NCBI RefSeq assembly: GCF_021130785.1
Contig: NC_060212.1
Span: 148,329,501-148,393,500 of the forward strand
Reading direction: 5' to 3'
Source of the DNA: Homalodisca vitripennis
Taxonomy: Eukaryota > Arthropoda > Insecta > Hemiptera > Cicadellidae
DNA length: 64,000 nt
The notes beneath the pieces are model-generated. The model was not told the DNA's origin, made no database searches, and was given only the letters and a program-made list of their open reading frames with translations. Below, one piece after another: positions 1 to 11,400 of the stretch. Positions within the stretch are counted from its first letter, which is position 1. Every line of letters begins with the position of its first letter. Both the position numbers and the translations under genes were made by a program.

Positions 1-230
1 ATAAAGTTTGATGGTTTTGTAATAGTGGTAGGAAGCAATTAAGTCGTTTGGACAATTTATTAGATATCAGCCTCCTTGGACTGTTAGGGTTAAAACCGTT
101 AGGGTATGGAGATAACTGTATTGAGGGGAGATGTGGGGTGAAATAGCTCTAGTATCACATCTTGCTTGTACCGCGATTTGATATAGAACTATATAACCCT
201 ATAACACTTTATATTAAACTCAGGTAAATA

Positions 231-256
231 TTATATATATATATATATATATATAT
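231..256. repeat. TA microsatellite at left end of 3-kb element
   Basis: About 13 TA units border the element on its left. Copy 2 has only a short imperfect TA stretch at this point. Confidence 0.85.
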
Positions 257-299
257 CTTTATATATTATATATTTCTTGTGTGTGCGTGTGTATGGGGC

Positions 300-1160
300 T
301 AAACTCCTCCTAAACGGGTGGACCGATTTTAATGAAACTTTTTATGTGTCTTCAGGTGGATCCGAGAATGGTTTGATTCACAATTCCGTCCAATTTAAAT
401 AGTTTATTTAATTAATTTTTTAAATAATTAATTATTGTGTTGTTGATGTTGGAGTGTTTTATATTGGATCCGCCAGACTGCGCTACGATACGTAATACAA
501 AGTGAATGTTACTTAACAGCTGTTAATACTTTCACCTGAAGTTCATCAAAGAGGTAAAAAACATTTGTTTACATTTAAAATTTAGAAAATTGTTATTGTA
601 AAGTGCTTCATCAGTAGTGTAATGTAGATTGCAAAGATGAAGGTTCACCAAATTGTTCTATGTAAACATTATAATATTACAACATAGCCATAATGTTTTT
701 CTATTTTAATTCCAGGTTGTCCCACAGTTTCGTGCTGCTATCAAATTTGTGTGTTGTTTTGTAACATCGTGTAATTATTTTGCTAAGTGCTAATTGTAAT
801 AATACATTAATAGAGATTGAAGATGTTTGAATTGCATAAAAAAGTATAGTTATATTTATTGAAGTTATTGAACTCATTTTGCAAATTTAATGAAGTGAGT
901 ATATTGGGCGCATTACCTCAAATAACCCAAGTACCATACAAATCAAAGGTTGTGTTTCTTTGTGTGAATAACTATCGTTAACAGTTTAAATAATCAAGTT
1001 TTAAACTAATTGGATTTAAAATAATTTCTTGTAATTTAAATTTTTTAATCTGCAGTCAAAAGTATTCACATAAGTTCAAATTAAGTAGCATACAAATCAC
1101 ATGTGTGAATAACTATTGTTAAATAGTGTAGGAATTGGTTTTAAATTAAATCTGTTTGCC
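300..1160 (+). repeat. Left inverted arm within the 3-kb element
   Basis: The reverse complement of this arm recurs at 2450-2000. Matches include 302-322 with 2431-2450, 432-480 with 2382-2430, 720-785 with 2283-2345, and 1103-1152 with 2005-2050. The right arm is about half as long, so it has internal deletions. Confidence 0.75.
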
Positions 1161-1312
1161 AGTTGCAATACTAGGCTATACTGTAATTTTAAATAACTAT
1201 ATTTGTAACGTATATTTTTCAATTTAAAACTTAATTTATCATAATGCCATTGAATGTACAATATTTCTTGTTAATGCTTCAGGAGTATACACAAACAAAT
1301 TATATGGTTTGC

Positions 1313-2000
1313 CGATAGGACTGAAGTATAATAAGTGGCCTCCATCACAATCGAATTATTGACATTTCTGAATAGCCTATCTAAACTACTATCCGAATTA
1401 GATTATAGTTATGTAAAGGCTAAAGTATAATAAGGGCGGCCACCATCACAGTCGAATTATTGATATTTTTGATTAGCCAATCTAAACTACCGAATTTCAC
1501 TATAGTTACATTAAAATTACAGTATAGTATCGGAAACTGGATCCGAATTAGATTATAGTTATTAAAAGGCTGAAGTATAATAAGCGGCCACCATCACAAT
1601 TGAAATTATTGATATTTCTGATTAGTATATCTAAACTACCGAATTACATTATACTTATTTAAAATTACAGTATAGTGTCGGAACTTGCCAACAGAATTTT
1701 GATTTATCTAAAGTACTAAATAAGTAATCTTTATAGGGCTGAAGTATAATAAAAGGCCACCATCACAATCAAATTATTGATATTTTCTGATTAGTCTATC
1801 TAACCTACCGAATTTCATTATAGTTATTTAAAATTACGGTATAGTAATCGGAACTGGCCAATAAAATTTAATTTATCTAAAATACTAAATAAGTATTCCC
1901 TATAGGGGTATGAATTATAATAAGTGGCCACCATCACAATAAAATTATTGATATTTCTGAATAGCCCATCTAAACTACTAAAATTTCTTATTAGCCAACA
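1313..2000 (+). repeat. Tandem repeat, about five units of 100-170 bp
   Basis: Units begin near 1318, 1421, 1567, 1737 and 1905. Each starts with a form of GGCTGAAGTATAATAAGTGG, continues into CCACCATCACAATC, and then a segment near TATCTAAACTACCGAATT. The spacing is about 103, 147, 170 and 168 bp, the shorter units lacking the end of the unit. Confidence 0.75.
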
Positions 2001-2450
2001 GAATTTAATTTAAAACCAATTCCTACACTATTAACAATAGTTATTCACTCATATGATTTGTATACTACTTAATTTGAACTTATGTGAACAAACTGTTAAC
2101 AATAGTTATTCACACATAGAAACAACCTTTTTGATTTGTATGCTACTTAGGTTATGCGACCAATATAACTCACTTCGTTCAATAGATTTTCAAAATTAGT
2201 TCAATAACTTCAATAAATTAACTATAGTTTGTTATGTACTTCAAACATTTTCAACCTCTATTAATGTAAAATTAGCACCCACACAATAATTACCACGATG
2301 TTACAAAACAACACACATATTTGATAGCAGCACAAACTGTCAGTAAAACCTGGATTAAAATAGAAAACATTTGAAAACTGTGATCGTAGCGAGCATTCTG
2401 CTGGATCTAATGTAAAACATTCCAAGATGGTCCGCCCGTTTAGGAGGAGT
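2000..2450 (-). repeat. Right inverted arm within the 3-kb element
   Basis: This is the shortened reverse complement of 300-1160. It holds the mirror of the element's left-end motif at 2431-2450, so the left end of the element occurs twice inside it, facing inward. Confidence 0.75.
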
Positions 2451-2459
2451 TATAAATAT

Positions 2460-2840
2460 AAAGATAATGAAATTCGGTAGTTTAGATAGGCTAATTAGAA
2501 ATATCAATAATTTGATTGTGATAGTGGCTGCTTATTATACTTCAGCCTTTTAAATAACTATAATCTAATTCGGTTTGTCATTTTAGTAGTTTAGATAGGC
2601 TATTCAGAAATATCAATAATTCGATTGTGATGGTGGCCACTTATTATACTTCAGCCCTATAGGAAATACTTATTTAGTATTTTAGCTAAATTAAATTCTG
2701 TTGGCCAGTTCCAATACTATACTGTAATTTTAAATAACTATAATGAAATTCCGGTAGTTTAGATAGGCTATTCAGAAATATCAATAATTCGATTATGATG
2801 GAGGCCACTTATTATACTTCGGCCCTATCGGAAAACCATC
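2460..2840 (-). repeat. Inverted copies of the same tandem unit
   Basis: At least three reverse-complement units are visible, with the mirrored unit starts ending near 2548, 2660 and 2825. The next part, 2840-2935, is the reverse complement of 1210-1320. The tandem block is therefore mirrored inside one element. Confidence 0.7.
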
Positions 2841-3211
2841 TAATTTGTTTGTGTATACTCATGAAGGATTAGCAAAAAATATTGTACATTCAATGGCATT
2901 ACGATAAAATTAAGTTGTAAATTGAAAAAATATACCTGTTATAACATAGTTTGTTTCAACTTTTTTACCTTCAGATTAAGTAAGTTTAAGTTTTTCATTT
3001 ACAACATCCTCTACGTTTCACATCACTCATGTTATACTCACACATTATTGGTTAGTCGAAGTGTGATTAAATGTACATGTAATGAAGTTAGATATTGTAA
3101 TAATTTTTTAATAGACATTTTTATCAAAACAGCCTAGATTGTTACAGATTAATCAAAGTTTAAAATTTTCGAATTAAAGACGTGTGTACAGGACAACGTC
3201 TGTCAGGTCTG

Positions 3212-3213
<2 letters not shown>

Positions 3214-3251
<38 letters not shown>
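3214..3251. repeat. TA microsatellite at right end of 3-kb element
   Basis: About 19 AT units separate the element's right end from resumed copy 1/copy 2 homology (AAGAATACATTGTTG in copy 1). Confidence 0.9.
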
Positions 3252-3253
<2 letters not shown>

Positions 3254-3529
3254 AATACATTGTTGTTTCTTTTTTTATTCATTGCTCATTATTTTATTGA
3301 TGCTGTTTTAAAATAAAAGTTTTAACAAAGTTTACTTATGTATTCGATTATAAATTTTACAATAATACCATTATTTTGAAATTCTGGATTTTTCCAAATA
3401 TCAGTCAAATTAATAACTTACTAATAATCATACATATTGGAGGCACAAACCGTACGTAATTCAATCTTAAAAGGTTTGTGAATCTTTCCAAACAAGTAAA
3501 ATATAAGCACGCACTCTCGTAGCCGATAG

Positions 3530-3620
3530 TGAAGTTAAGAGGGAAGTGAATCCAGGATCAGAGAGACTTAAAGGTGTAGAAGGGGCAAAAGGGTTGTAGT
3601 ATCAGAATTGGATCAGGTAA
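3530..3620 (+). repeat. Dispersed 90-bp block F (copy 1)
   Basis: The block contains GTGAATCCAGGATCAGAGAG and, further on, GAATTGGATCAGG. It recurs in copy 2 (29615-29705), as expected from the duplication. It also recurs in diverged form at 26095-26195, outside both copies. A weaker resemblance is seen at 46075-46150. The origin is not recognised; an old exon remnant or an old repeat would both fit. Confidence 0.5.
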
Positions 3621-5545
3621 TCCCTAGCAGTGCCCTTTCGAAAGAATCGATGTTGAGGAATTTACATCCGTATATTTAGATAAGTTTATATATAGGTCAA
3701 TACGATCGGAAAGTCTTCAACTTATACTCACTAGTAGTGATATTTATTAATTCGTCCTACAAATAATCGTAAATTATTACAGCTGTAAATACTTCTCTGC
3801 TGCATGTTAATTTAGATTCTATTGTTTTGTAAGAAAACATGATGGAACGTATATGTCATACTTAAAATTTGACTTTATTATACTAACAGAAGTTAGCTTA
3901 CCACAGCGAGGCTTAACATTCCAAGAACTTTATTATATACGAAAGTTAAAATTTGGATGATATTTAGAGGAAAAAAAGAATAACACTGAGAAGTCAAACC
4001 GCTTGTAGTCAGCATATAAATTATTATGTGATAATTGTTTAACATCATATCTTTTAATATGTTTAAGAGACAAAATATGCGTTTATTCTTACATATAGGC
4101 AATTTTGTAAAATGTATATACAGAGTGAAGCCTACCTCAGTAAAAAAGTGACTACTAATTAGCCCTTGTAACAAATTGTGACAACTTTCACTGAATCTAA
4201 CAAAAAACCCGCTTTTTAAATCGATGATAATAACTGAATTCTCTTAATTGTGTTTTACAAAATAATATGCCATGATAATAACTTTAAGGGCTCCTTGACC
4301 GATGCCAAATTATTTGAACCGACTAGCCAAGTGATAAAATTTAAGATTGTTCTTAATTAATCAACATCTCATATAGTTCTTATATGTTGACATAAAAGTA
4401 CATTTGTTGTACATATCTTGTATAACATTTTTACTTTATTCTGGTCACAATTTGCTGAGCTATGATTTTTTAAATTTAAGTTTGGTTGAAAATTGCCTAT
4501 GAAATTGTTATAAACGCAGCAAAAAAGGTATAATTCTTACTGTAAAACTATATAATTTATAATCTAAACGCCAAAATATACAAACTAAATTTTAATTTAA
4601 TTCCCGTTACTACATAGCTATACTGGTTAGTTTGTTGTTAAATTTTAAACTTGTTTATTTCAAATTTTTGACCTGACAGTATATTTCATCATATAATAAA
4701 CTAATTGCTAGGTTATTTATCAGTTTTCTTATAACATTAAATATAGCGTCCGAAACAGTCATAAGAATAAATAAGATATTTTGCAGCTGTCGTTTTAAAT
4801 CAAACAAAATATACATTTTAATAAAATTTTTTGAGTTACAGCACTGATTTGATTTGTCTTTGAAGTCAAGAAGCTTGGAATGTAATTAATGTAGCAATAA
4901 TGTATAAAATTACATGTATTTGCATTTAAAAGCTTTTAAATTAGAACATGAGGGCTTCAATATTGAGTGGAGATTATTAGACAAAAATGTTTGATTAATT
5001 GAGAAATATATTTAAACTGAATCCCTTCATTTGGCCATTGGACAGTTAGAAATTTTATTCGTATTTAATTAATCTTTTTCACGATAGCTATGTTTTGTGT
5101 AGAACACTGGGTTGTTCTCCTGGTTTTTGGACTCGTGTCAGAAATATCGTATTGCACTCAGTTACACAACTGATAAGTTTACGGAAACTCCTTTTAATCT
5201 AGTTTACTTTTTTAGTACAGGTGTATGTGATGTCAAACCGACGCAAAGAGTTCTTTATAAACTTCTTTGTCAATAAAGTTATTGGATTTCCACAAACAGA
5301 CGTCAATTCCAGGTTCCAGGAGTCAAGTCGGTCAATGCATCTAATTTTAAACACAGTAAACAGCGGAAATAAAAATAAAGCTAAATTTAACATTTTTATT
5401 TTATTATTTATTTTCTCCATGGCTACGTTACCCTGTATACATTATGTTAATAGGAAAAACATGTATTATTGCGAAATCGTATAAATTGCCCTTTCATTGC
5501 ACTTATTCATTAAATGGCCAATGCACTGATATAGTTACATGATAT

Positions 5546-5727
5546 TCAGCACAGATAAGGTTGTGAGATGGATAAGCCCCTCTCAAGATATATTAACCAC
5601 ACTATATGTAACGTTACTTGTACGTTTTTTGCACCGAATGTATATTTTACTGGAAGGTATAAAACACCCAAGATGGGGTCAAGGGAATGGAATGTTGGTA
5701 AGGGATAATATTTATTACTTTTATTAA
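5546..5727 (+). other. Conserved block with exon-like edges
   Basis: In both copies (5630-5700 and 32555-32635) the sequence TTTTTTGCACCGAATG through AATGGAATGTTGGTAAGGG is nearly unchanged. In copy 2 it is bounded by TAG upstream and GTAAGG downstream, like an internal exon. Copy 1 has TACG where copy 2 has TAGG, so the acceptor-like site is lost there. The frame reads HRMYIL then EGIKHPRWGQGNGML. I recognise no family. This part of the duplication is near-identical throughout, so conservation is no evidence of coding. Confidence 0.15.
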
Positions 5728-5910
5728 TAAATATATGGCCTGTTAATAACATAATATTTTCTAACCTATCTACCACTGAAGAAAGGAAAATATGTTTAAA
5801 CATGTTTAAATATTGTAGACTCTTGGAGCAATTGGAAAATTCTTTAAATATTACTTAATGTTAATAAAAACACTACTTTTTTCCAAATTGTTTATTTTTT
5901 GGACGAGGCC

Positions 5911-5937
5911 TTTCGAAACCAAAGGTTTCATCTTCAG
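5911..5937 (-). ncRNA. Hammerhead-ribozyme-like core, left arm
   Basis: Read on the minus strand: CTGAAGA, one T, a six-base stem GAAACC with loop TTT and GGTTTC, then GAAA. This matches the CUGANGA, stem II and GAAA elements of the hammerhead, except for the extra T before stem II. Stems I and III and the cleavage base were not established. Confidence 0.4.
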
Positions 5938-6047
5938 GCAACTCCACAAATAAATATTTACATTAAATGCATTTACATTTTTACACCATATGTTATTTTA
6001 ATATTAATTATAACAAACAATGTGTAAATATTTATTTGTGGATTTGC

Positions 6048-6074
6048 CTGAAGATGAAACCTTTGGTTTCGAAA
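6048..6074 (+). ncRNA. Hammerhead-ribozyme-like core, right arm
   Basis: This is the mirror of 5911-5937: CTGAAGA at 6048-6054, T at 6055, stem GAAACC 6056-6061 with GGTTTC 6065-6070, and GAAA 6071-6074. Both arms keep the perfect stem and the extra T. Confidence 0.4.
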
Positions 6075-6450
6075 GGCCTCGTCCAAAAAATAAACACTTT
6101 GGAAAATGTAGTGTTTTTTATTAACATTTAGTAATATTTAAAGGTTTAAATATGTTTTCACAATACTTTCTGTGAAATCAAATGCAAATGAACTAATAGG
6201 TGATAACTAATAAATTGACTTATTTATGAAATATTTGAAATAATAACTAATTGATATGAATAAATCATGCCAACACGATCATTTAATTAATAACAAATAA
6301 ACCGTGGAACCGGTCATTTTCATAGCTTTAGCTCTAATGGCTTTGATTAATGATACTGTATCAACTGCATTGTAATAGTGATGATTTCACTTTAATTATA
6401 AATAATTGGGCATTATTGTTTGATAATCAATTTATGGACATAGATTTTGT

Positions 6451-7154
6451 TAAAAGTGTTTAATACATTTAAATGTTTAGAATATTTAACGATAAGTAAA
6501 TATATATTTTTTTATAATTTAATTGTTTGCAGAGCATCAGCAAAACCTGTTACTCGATGAGTAGAAAGATTCATTTATAAATGTCTGCATTTTTTCAGTC
6601 TATATGTCTATCTATATGTTTGCCTCTCCATTAAATATGTTATGTCAGATTTTGTTGCTATTGGATTCTTTATTGCATTGGATTATTATTGTACAGTTTT
6701 TTACTTTGATTTATTACAGTAAAAGGTCTTACCATGGCTGAATTCTCTCATATTTATTATATTGTCTTTTCCGATGTACAATACCTATTGAAAGCATGAA
6801 TAATGATGACAAGCATTTCTCTCTCAATATCACACAATTTATACCTTTTTTTGTAATATTTAAAAATGTTTCTTGTGCAAGATATATTATTTTGGGATTT
6901 GAAAGTCGGGACATATATATCTCTGTATGGACATGGACACATAGGCCGGCATCTTTGTTTCCACAGTTAAACCCGTTCCTGGTTATTCCTAATACTATTT
7001 ACTACTAATAACAGTTCTGGCCTAAAGACACTCTTCGGGTTCTGCGGATCGAGATCAAGAAAATACATTATGAATTACAGAAAGTGTTTTCGAAATTAAG
7101 TGTTTTTGATTCAGTTGAAAATGACGTATCATAGAACTCATTCTTGGTGAAATG
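6451..7154. other. Segment present in copy 1 only, unassigned
   Basis: Copy 2 passes directly from 33045 to about 33060 where copy 1 has about 700 bp. No terminal repeats or target duplication are evident, so insertion in copy 1 and deletion in copy 2 cannot be separated. Similarity between the copies drops across this point. Confidence 0.5.
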
Positions 7155-8580
7155 GAGTCTTATGCAAAACTCCACAAATCCACAAATGAAAACTCTCTCA
7201 ATATTGCCACAAGATATATTCAGACTTTCCTCAGTTTATTTTGGTTCATACTAATGTTTAAGTGCATTAATAAATTCCAACACACCATGTTATTATTACC
7301 TTATATTGTGTTTCATAGGACATTTTGGACACTCGTGTAATTATGTCACACGTTTAAGTCTAGTTGATATACTGAATTGTTTCAAAATTTATTCTGATAA
7401 GGTTACCTATAAGACCAATGTGAAAATATTCGCTAACAGAAAGCTAAATTCCTTGGGATGATATGTGCCATCTTAGAACTCAGTGTTCCCAGTATGTGAA
7501 TGCACATTTTAAAGTATATATTTCAGTTGATTTTTTAAATATTATGTGGACAGACAGACAGTTAAACAGGTAGAAACAAAACTAGAATTGACATTTTTCA
7601 GCCCTACGAGCAATATAATTAGTTAAAGCTCAACCAATTACATGCAGCGATGACACGAAATAAATTGCCACGATGTAGCTTTTCCCAGTACACTGGCTTA
7701 GACTGACTAACGATGGATGCATTTAATTGTTTGTGATATAGTCTTTAAATGAAGAACCAACATGGACTCTATCCAAAAGAAGGAATACATGATAATCATT
7801 ATTGTCTGATTCTGCTCGTCCTCTTTGAATAATTAGAGATGTACCTTATTTTCAGCAATAATTTATGGATACATGATTCTAATAAGAGTAGTTTCATATC
7901 CTGGTTATCAGTTCATGAGACATATAAAAATTAAGAGATGAAAAAAATCACTTTAAAAATCATCTTTCAAAGTTATTAAATCCATAAAAAAGGTACCTAA
8001 TAAATATTTAGTTTATCAGTCATAACAATTAATTACATCAAATTCAGGTACATAATATGTAGAATCATAACTTTGTCAAAAATAGTAACGAAATTATACT
8101 AAAATGAAAGTTATATGGATATAAATATATTACACTTTTATCATATGTGCTGTATTTTTTTTATTAAATTAAAACTAATTAAAGGTTATTGCAAAGAATG
8201 TGTAGGGAATTATAACTGGAAATGAAAAAGTTGTAAATGAGAACTGATGAATAGGCATGGAACCATATCAAAGAAATAAACGACTATTCAACGTGTAATA
8301 CCGGCTGCAAAGTTTGAACATTGGATGCGTTTGTTGCTGTGTGGCTTCAATATACATTAAAGCATCACGGATGATTTGTACTCTTCTGGGAACTGTGGGA
8401 TCCAATTTTTGCCTTTAATCCCATAGAGCGCAGCTCTTTATGCGTATTGATATATGTACCATCTCGTCGTGCCACATCCATAAGTTAAAGGTCATATATA
8501 TTTTTGAAGTTGTTTTAGGTTATGTTTCAGTGTACATATTTTAACATCAACCTTGGCTCACCCTAGGCAACATCAACTGA

Positions 8581-8621
<41 letters not shown>

Positions 8622-11400
8622 CTCTAAGCAATAATTTAATTTTCTGTTTGTTCAAACTTGACGAAAAAATTCCACCATCAAAGAAACATGCTTAGTGAAA
8701 AATAAAAAGTTTATGGAATAATGGCAATTTATAAACAGTGTAACAACGTGGAAGTGGGGCGGTTCCTATAAATCCGGTGACGGGAAGGCGTGATGATAAA
8801 CCATCCTGTAGTGATTTAGTGGGGAGATTATTTTGTTCTATTTTATATATAAAGTATAAGGAAATTAATATTGAGTGTAATATTAAATATTAAAAGTATG
8901 ATTTAATAATAATAGCTTATTTTAGCTTACATTAATTTACTATGTATGTCTCCGGGGATTAAGGATTGAAGCGTTTCAACACTTTTCCGTCACCTCTTAC
9001 TGGTTTATATCTTCCCGTTGAAGGTACACTGAGTACAGTAAAACTGATTTGTCACATATCTTAGCAAACCAATAGTATCTGTCCAAGAATATCAGACATA
9101 ATTTGAAACAGAAAATATTGAGCTATACAGCTAGAAAATTTCTGTAAGGATCTAATTTAATGCGGAGGATGGCTATTGAAGTGGGTGAATGTTAAACGGT
9201 GTTGGGTTCCGAAATATAAGGGAGTGGAACAAAGAAGTTAGTCTTCTCTTCTTTCAAGGTGACATCAAGGGAGATGTAGAGGTTGCTATACCTCCCAAAT
9301 GGATCTGAACCCGACACGGCCTTACCCTAACCTCACGTATCGTGAATATCCTATCACTCCGGAGAAAAGCTCCAAAAGTTCATTCAGCACAAAATATTCC
9401 TCAATTTCTCGAGTGATTATTAAACTTTAACACTGTATCACTATTCAAATAATTGGTTCTGGAATAAAATAAATATATCACACTTTAACGCTGTATTACT
9501 ATTGAAATAATTGGTTCTGAAATAAAGAAAACTTTCGACTCTCACTAATACTAATTTAATGGATGAATAACAAGGCAAACATTTACAATATTTGACGTTG
9601 CATTCATATATGTGGAATTAAACGTTTTTCCAATCGCATTCTTCACGTTAGAACACCTTTTATGTGCAGCCGCATTGCCCGTCAACGTGTTGTTTTTACC
9701 CAAAACTCACTTTTACGTGAGTAACACCGATAATAAATGCCTCTCAGCGAGACGTAGCACACCATACTGGACAGTGTAATAGCGCAGGTTGTGTACCTTA
9801 GTGGATTTATATAACTGCGGTACGAGAACGTAAAATTTTATATGTGAGAAATGTCTTCAAATGCTTTATATCCGATCAATTGCAATATTATCATTGAATT
9901 TTGTTACGGCGTATTAAACTTAGCACTATAACTATAAAACATTTTATTTGAATAATGAAATATTTGAAAAAATACATTTAATAATCATAATGATATTATA
10001 AATTTGAAAGTGCCTTTGTTTTGCTGTAACCGATGTAGGAAATATCAAGTTAGGAATTTTAATTATTTATAAAAAAATTTACTTGCAACTCTATTTATGT
10101 AGCAAGCATTAAATGGACTGCTTGGTTAGGAATATGACGCAGATATGAAAGAGAATTATATTATGTCACTTTTACTATTAATATAACTACTGTTATAAAA
10201 CTCCTATATTTTCTTCATGGAGGAAGAAGGGGAAATCTGCTCTGGAACAAAAAAAATACTACGATTAATTAAATTACAATGGCCATGATATACACTTTTT
10301 GAAAGATTTTATTGATTGCGTAACCGGGCATATTTAGCATTGGCGTTAGAAATATTATATAATTTGATCCAGAAGAGCTTGTACACGTGAAAATCCATTG
10401 AGATTTTATGGGTAACTTTTAGTATATTTATAAATGTAAAATTTGTTTATTACAAAAATAAGTTTAATTAATAAATAACTCAAATTTTTTAAATTCATTC
10501 GTCAGAAATGAACCATATGAAATAATATTTATGAGAAGTAGCTCAGTTCTAACTTTTTAAGAAACTTTCTATTCTAACTCTAACATATGTTTATATTAGT
10601 AAGTTATAATTGGGTGTAAAATACTGAACTAATTACCCCAAAATAACTCGTACAAATCAAAGTAAAACTTTATAAAACCAACGTGAATTTGAAATTACAA
10701 GCATCTAATTTGGTACTAGTATTAGTCTAACGCCATTTAAGTTTACTATACGAGTGGTTATAAAATGCTGAAAGCTCGAAATTACTTATCTATAGCTGAC
10801 ATTTCTGTAATCACCATACAATACAAGAACATTAATTAAATCTGATAATCAATCTGAGTGAAATGAATAAGTATATATTTATCATATTGTAAATTTTTGC
10901 TTTTTAATATTAAATGTGGTTAGAAAATTTTACCCTCCCATATTCCAACAGACACCTGTAAACTTAAAACTCCATATAGAAACGTAACTGGTTCTTCGGT
11001 CTAATCATCATTATTTTGATATGATCTCATCTTTAAATGACGTTGATTATCATTATATCCAAAGGTCCTGAAATCAAGCAGAGGCATTATATTAATTCAG
11101 ATCTTAGAGATAGATTAGCACCAGTGAACTTTTACTTTTTGATAATATTCTAAAATAAAATATCCGTATTTGTTTACTGTCTTACGTTTATACATCAGGT
11201 GCAAAAGATCATGTCGTTTAGTGGGTAAAACATTGGCTAGTACTATAGCAGCTCTAATGATCAGTAAAGATTACTTAAAACATTATACACAAACATAATG
11301 ACCGGAATTGCTCGAAATCCAGCAAAATATTATAATTTTTCTCTCACGCCGGTTGTGGTAATTTTAAAATATTATTCTCTTTACATCACATCTGATGTCA
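7155..11400. other. Copy 1 non-coding sequence
   Basis: Clear but lower similarity to 33060-35600 runs to about 9880. Better-kept stretches include 8230-8290 with 34145-34205 and 9755-9815 with 35475-35535. After 9880 the match is patchy. No gene, RNA gene or transposon was recognised. Confidence 0.5.
8588..8619. repeat. TA microsatellite
   Basis: About 16 TA units, present in copy 1 and absent at the matching place in copy 2 (near 34485). Confidence 0.9.

Larger units (their letters stand above)
232..3251. mobile_element. Nested inverted-repeat element with Helentron-like ends (copy 1 only)
   Basis: Copy 2 has an empty site here (29318-29347, a short TA-rich stretch), so about 3.0 kb was inserted into or replaced a TA repeat. 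The left end after the TA tract holds a GTGTGTGCGTGTGTAT run, then a part reading CTCCTCCTAAACGGGTGGACC. The right end reads ACAACGTCTGTCAGGTCTGC just before a second TA tract. These ends resemble, from memory, Helitron-like (Helentron/HINE) non-autonomous elements of insects. Inside are long inverted arms and two blocks of tandem units. No open frame of note exists, so it is non-autonomous. The class is uncertain; a large foldback element is the alternative. Confidence 0.5.
5813..6143. mobile_element. 331-bp Penelope-type inverted insert, 9-bp target duplication (copy 1 only)
   Basis: The insert is absent from copy 2 and is flanked by the 9-bp direct repeat GTTTAAATA (5804-5812 and 6144-6152). 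It starts TGTAGACTCTTGGAGCAATTGG and both arms contain the same segment in opposite orientation, joined near 5960-6020. Each arm carries a CTGAAGAT, stem, GAAA motif. A shorter relative is at 45367-45532. Irregular target-duplication length and inverted terminal units match Penelope-like elements (PLE). It has no coding capacity. Confidence 0.65.

Noticed and set aside
1313..2000. CRISPR array
   Set aside because: Repeat units are long, variable and partly inverted, spacers are not unique, and the DNA is eukaryotic.
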